NCBI GenBank assembly: GCA_023412005.1
Contig: JAEYOE010000008.1
Span: 1 to 41,804 of the forward strand
DNA length: 41,804 nucleotides
From: Bacillota bacterium
GTDB taxonomy: Bacteria; Bacillota; Clostridia; Christensenellales; SZUA-584
Direction: 5' to 3'
The notes beneath the pieces were generated by a model, which ran no database searches, was not told the DNA's origin, and saw only the letters and a list, made by a program, of their open reading frames with translations. The position numbers and the translations under genes are program-made. Positions within the stretch are counted from its first letter, which is position 1. Each line of letters begins with the position of its first letter. Of this stretch, positions 41,384 through 41,804 are shown piece by piece.

Positions 41384-41804
41384 TATAGTCGCCTCGCTTA
41401 ACTGGCCAAATTAGCTCTGAGCGATACGAAGATCATACATTAATGAAGAGTGTTGAGTCTTTTTGTTTGAGACATACAAAGCAGATCGCTGCAAGCGCCG
41501 CCAACAGGACTCTTTTTATTTTCAATGTTAATGAGTCTTCTTAGAGTCCTGTAACCCCAAAGGGGTATAGTCGCATCGCTTAACCGACCAAATTAACTCT
41601 GAGCGATACGAACAGCATACATCAATGAAGAATGTTGAGTCTTTTTGTTTGAGACATACAAAGCAGATCGCGGCAAGCGCCGCCAACAGGACTCTTTTTA
41701 TTTTCAATGTCAATGAGTCTTCTTAGAGTCCTGTAACCCCAAAGGGGTATAGCAGCTTCGCTTAACCGACCAAATTAACTCTGAGCGATACGAAGATCAT
41801 ACAT
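41384..41804 (+). repeat. 182-bp tandem repeat array, at least 2.3 units, cut by the window end
   Basis: The same sequence recurs at offsets of exactly 182 bases: TATAG at 41384, 41566 and 41748, and the core at 41487-41502 and 41669-41684. Each unit has TTGAGTCTTTTTGTTTGAG, the core CGCGGCAAGCGCCGCC (one copy has CTGC), AGGACTCT with AGAGTCCT as an inverted repeat, and the box CCTGTAACCCCAAAGGGGTA. The units differ at few positions. The family also occurs at 109-257 and 36755-37051. No ORF is credible in it. Confidence 0.85.

Noticed and set aside
41384..41804. Regularly spaced repeats as a CRISPR array
   Set aside because: The whole 182-bp unit is repeated with few differences, with no unique spacers, and no cas gene is in the window.

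Overview
The window looks like a chromosomal segment of an endospore-forming member of the Bacillota, most likely class Clostridia, with a core base composition near 50% GC by eye. The reasons are Spo0A, the Firmicutes order yybS-gdpP-rplI-dnaB, a SAM-I riboswitch in front of metK, a BlaI/BlaR1-type pair, RecD2, ComF and many Shine-Dalgarno sites of the AGGAGG type. No rRNA, tRNA, CRISPR array, transposase or phage gene was found.

Layout. 1-500: dispersed repeats. 505-1674: PLP aminotransferase (minus). 1932-3772: a clearly AT-rich two-gene insert, a Panacea (SocA/DUF4065) antitoxin-like gene joined by one base to a gene for a four-helix membrane protein; it abuts comF. 3766-6631: recD2-comF (minus). 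6776-8241: a short peptide gene or leader ORF with a strong promoter and terminator, then an OFA-type MFS transporter. 8402-12549: small accessory genes, mostly redox or stress related (HxlR regulator + nitroreductase, MarR regulator + flavodoxin, YdeI-like, GNAT, an orphan). 12728-15800: metK with SAM riboswitch, a DUF368 (polyprenyl-phosphate flippase family) gene with a perfect TetR-like operator, and a lipoprotein. 15945-18360: queG-like-ispE-rsmG operon from a promoter that predicts a leaderless mRNA. 18954-23301: YghO-like acetyltransferase, then a BlaR1-like M56 peptidase and BlaI-like repressor.

23690-24175 holds a probable free-standing structured RNA of about 220 nt on the minus strand with its own promoter, and, divergent from it, a structured leader with a 35-codon ORF whose stop codon overlaps the corA start. 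corA-fmdB-radC-GNAT follow. 26703-27966: NAGPA-type glycosidase plus a 64-residue membrane protein. 28243-30991: two tandem membrane-anchored leucine-rich-repeat proteins, the first with a zinc ribbon.

31132-36607 (minus): mazG-like-yybS-gdpP-rplI-dnaB, linking c-di-AMP turnover, ribosome and replication genes. 37190-39098 (minus): a Myb/SANT-like regulator followed downstream by spo0A. 39316-41325 (plus): an unrecognised 349-residue protein, a VOC protein and an FMN-binding membrane protein. The window ends in a 182-bp tandem repeat whose core motif also occurs at 109-257 and, inverted, at 36755-37051.

The best candidates for something undescribed are the Panacea/membrane-protein pair (1932-3772), the structured RNA at 23690-23910, and the leader ORF coupled to corA. 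All names rest on reading motifs; no database search was possible.
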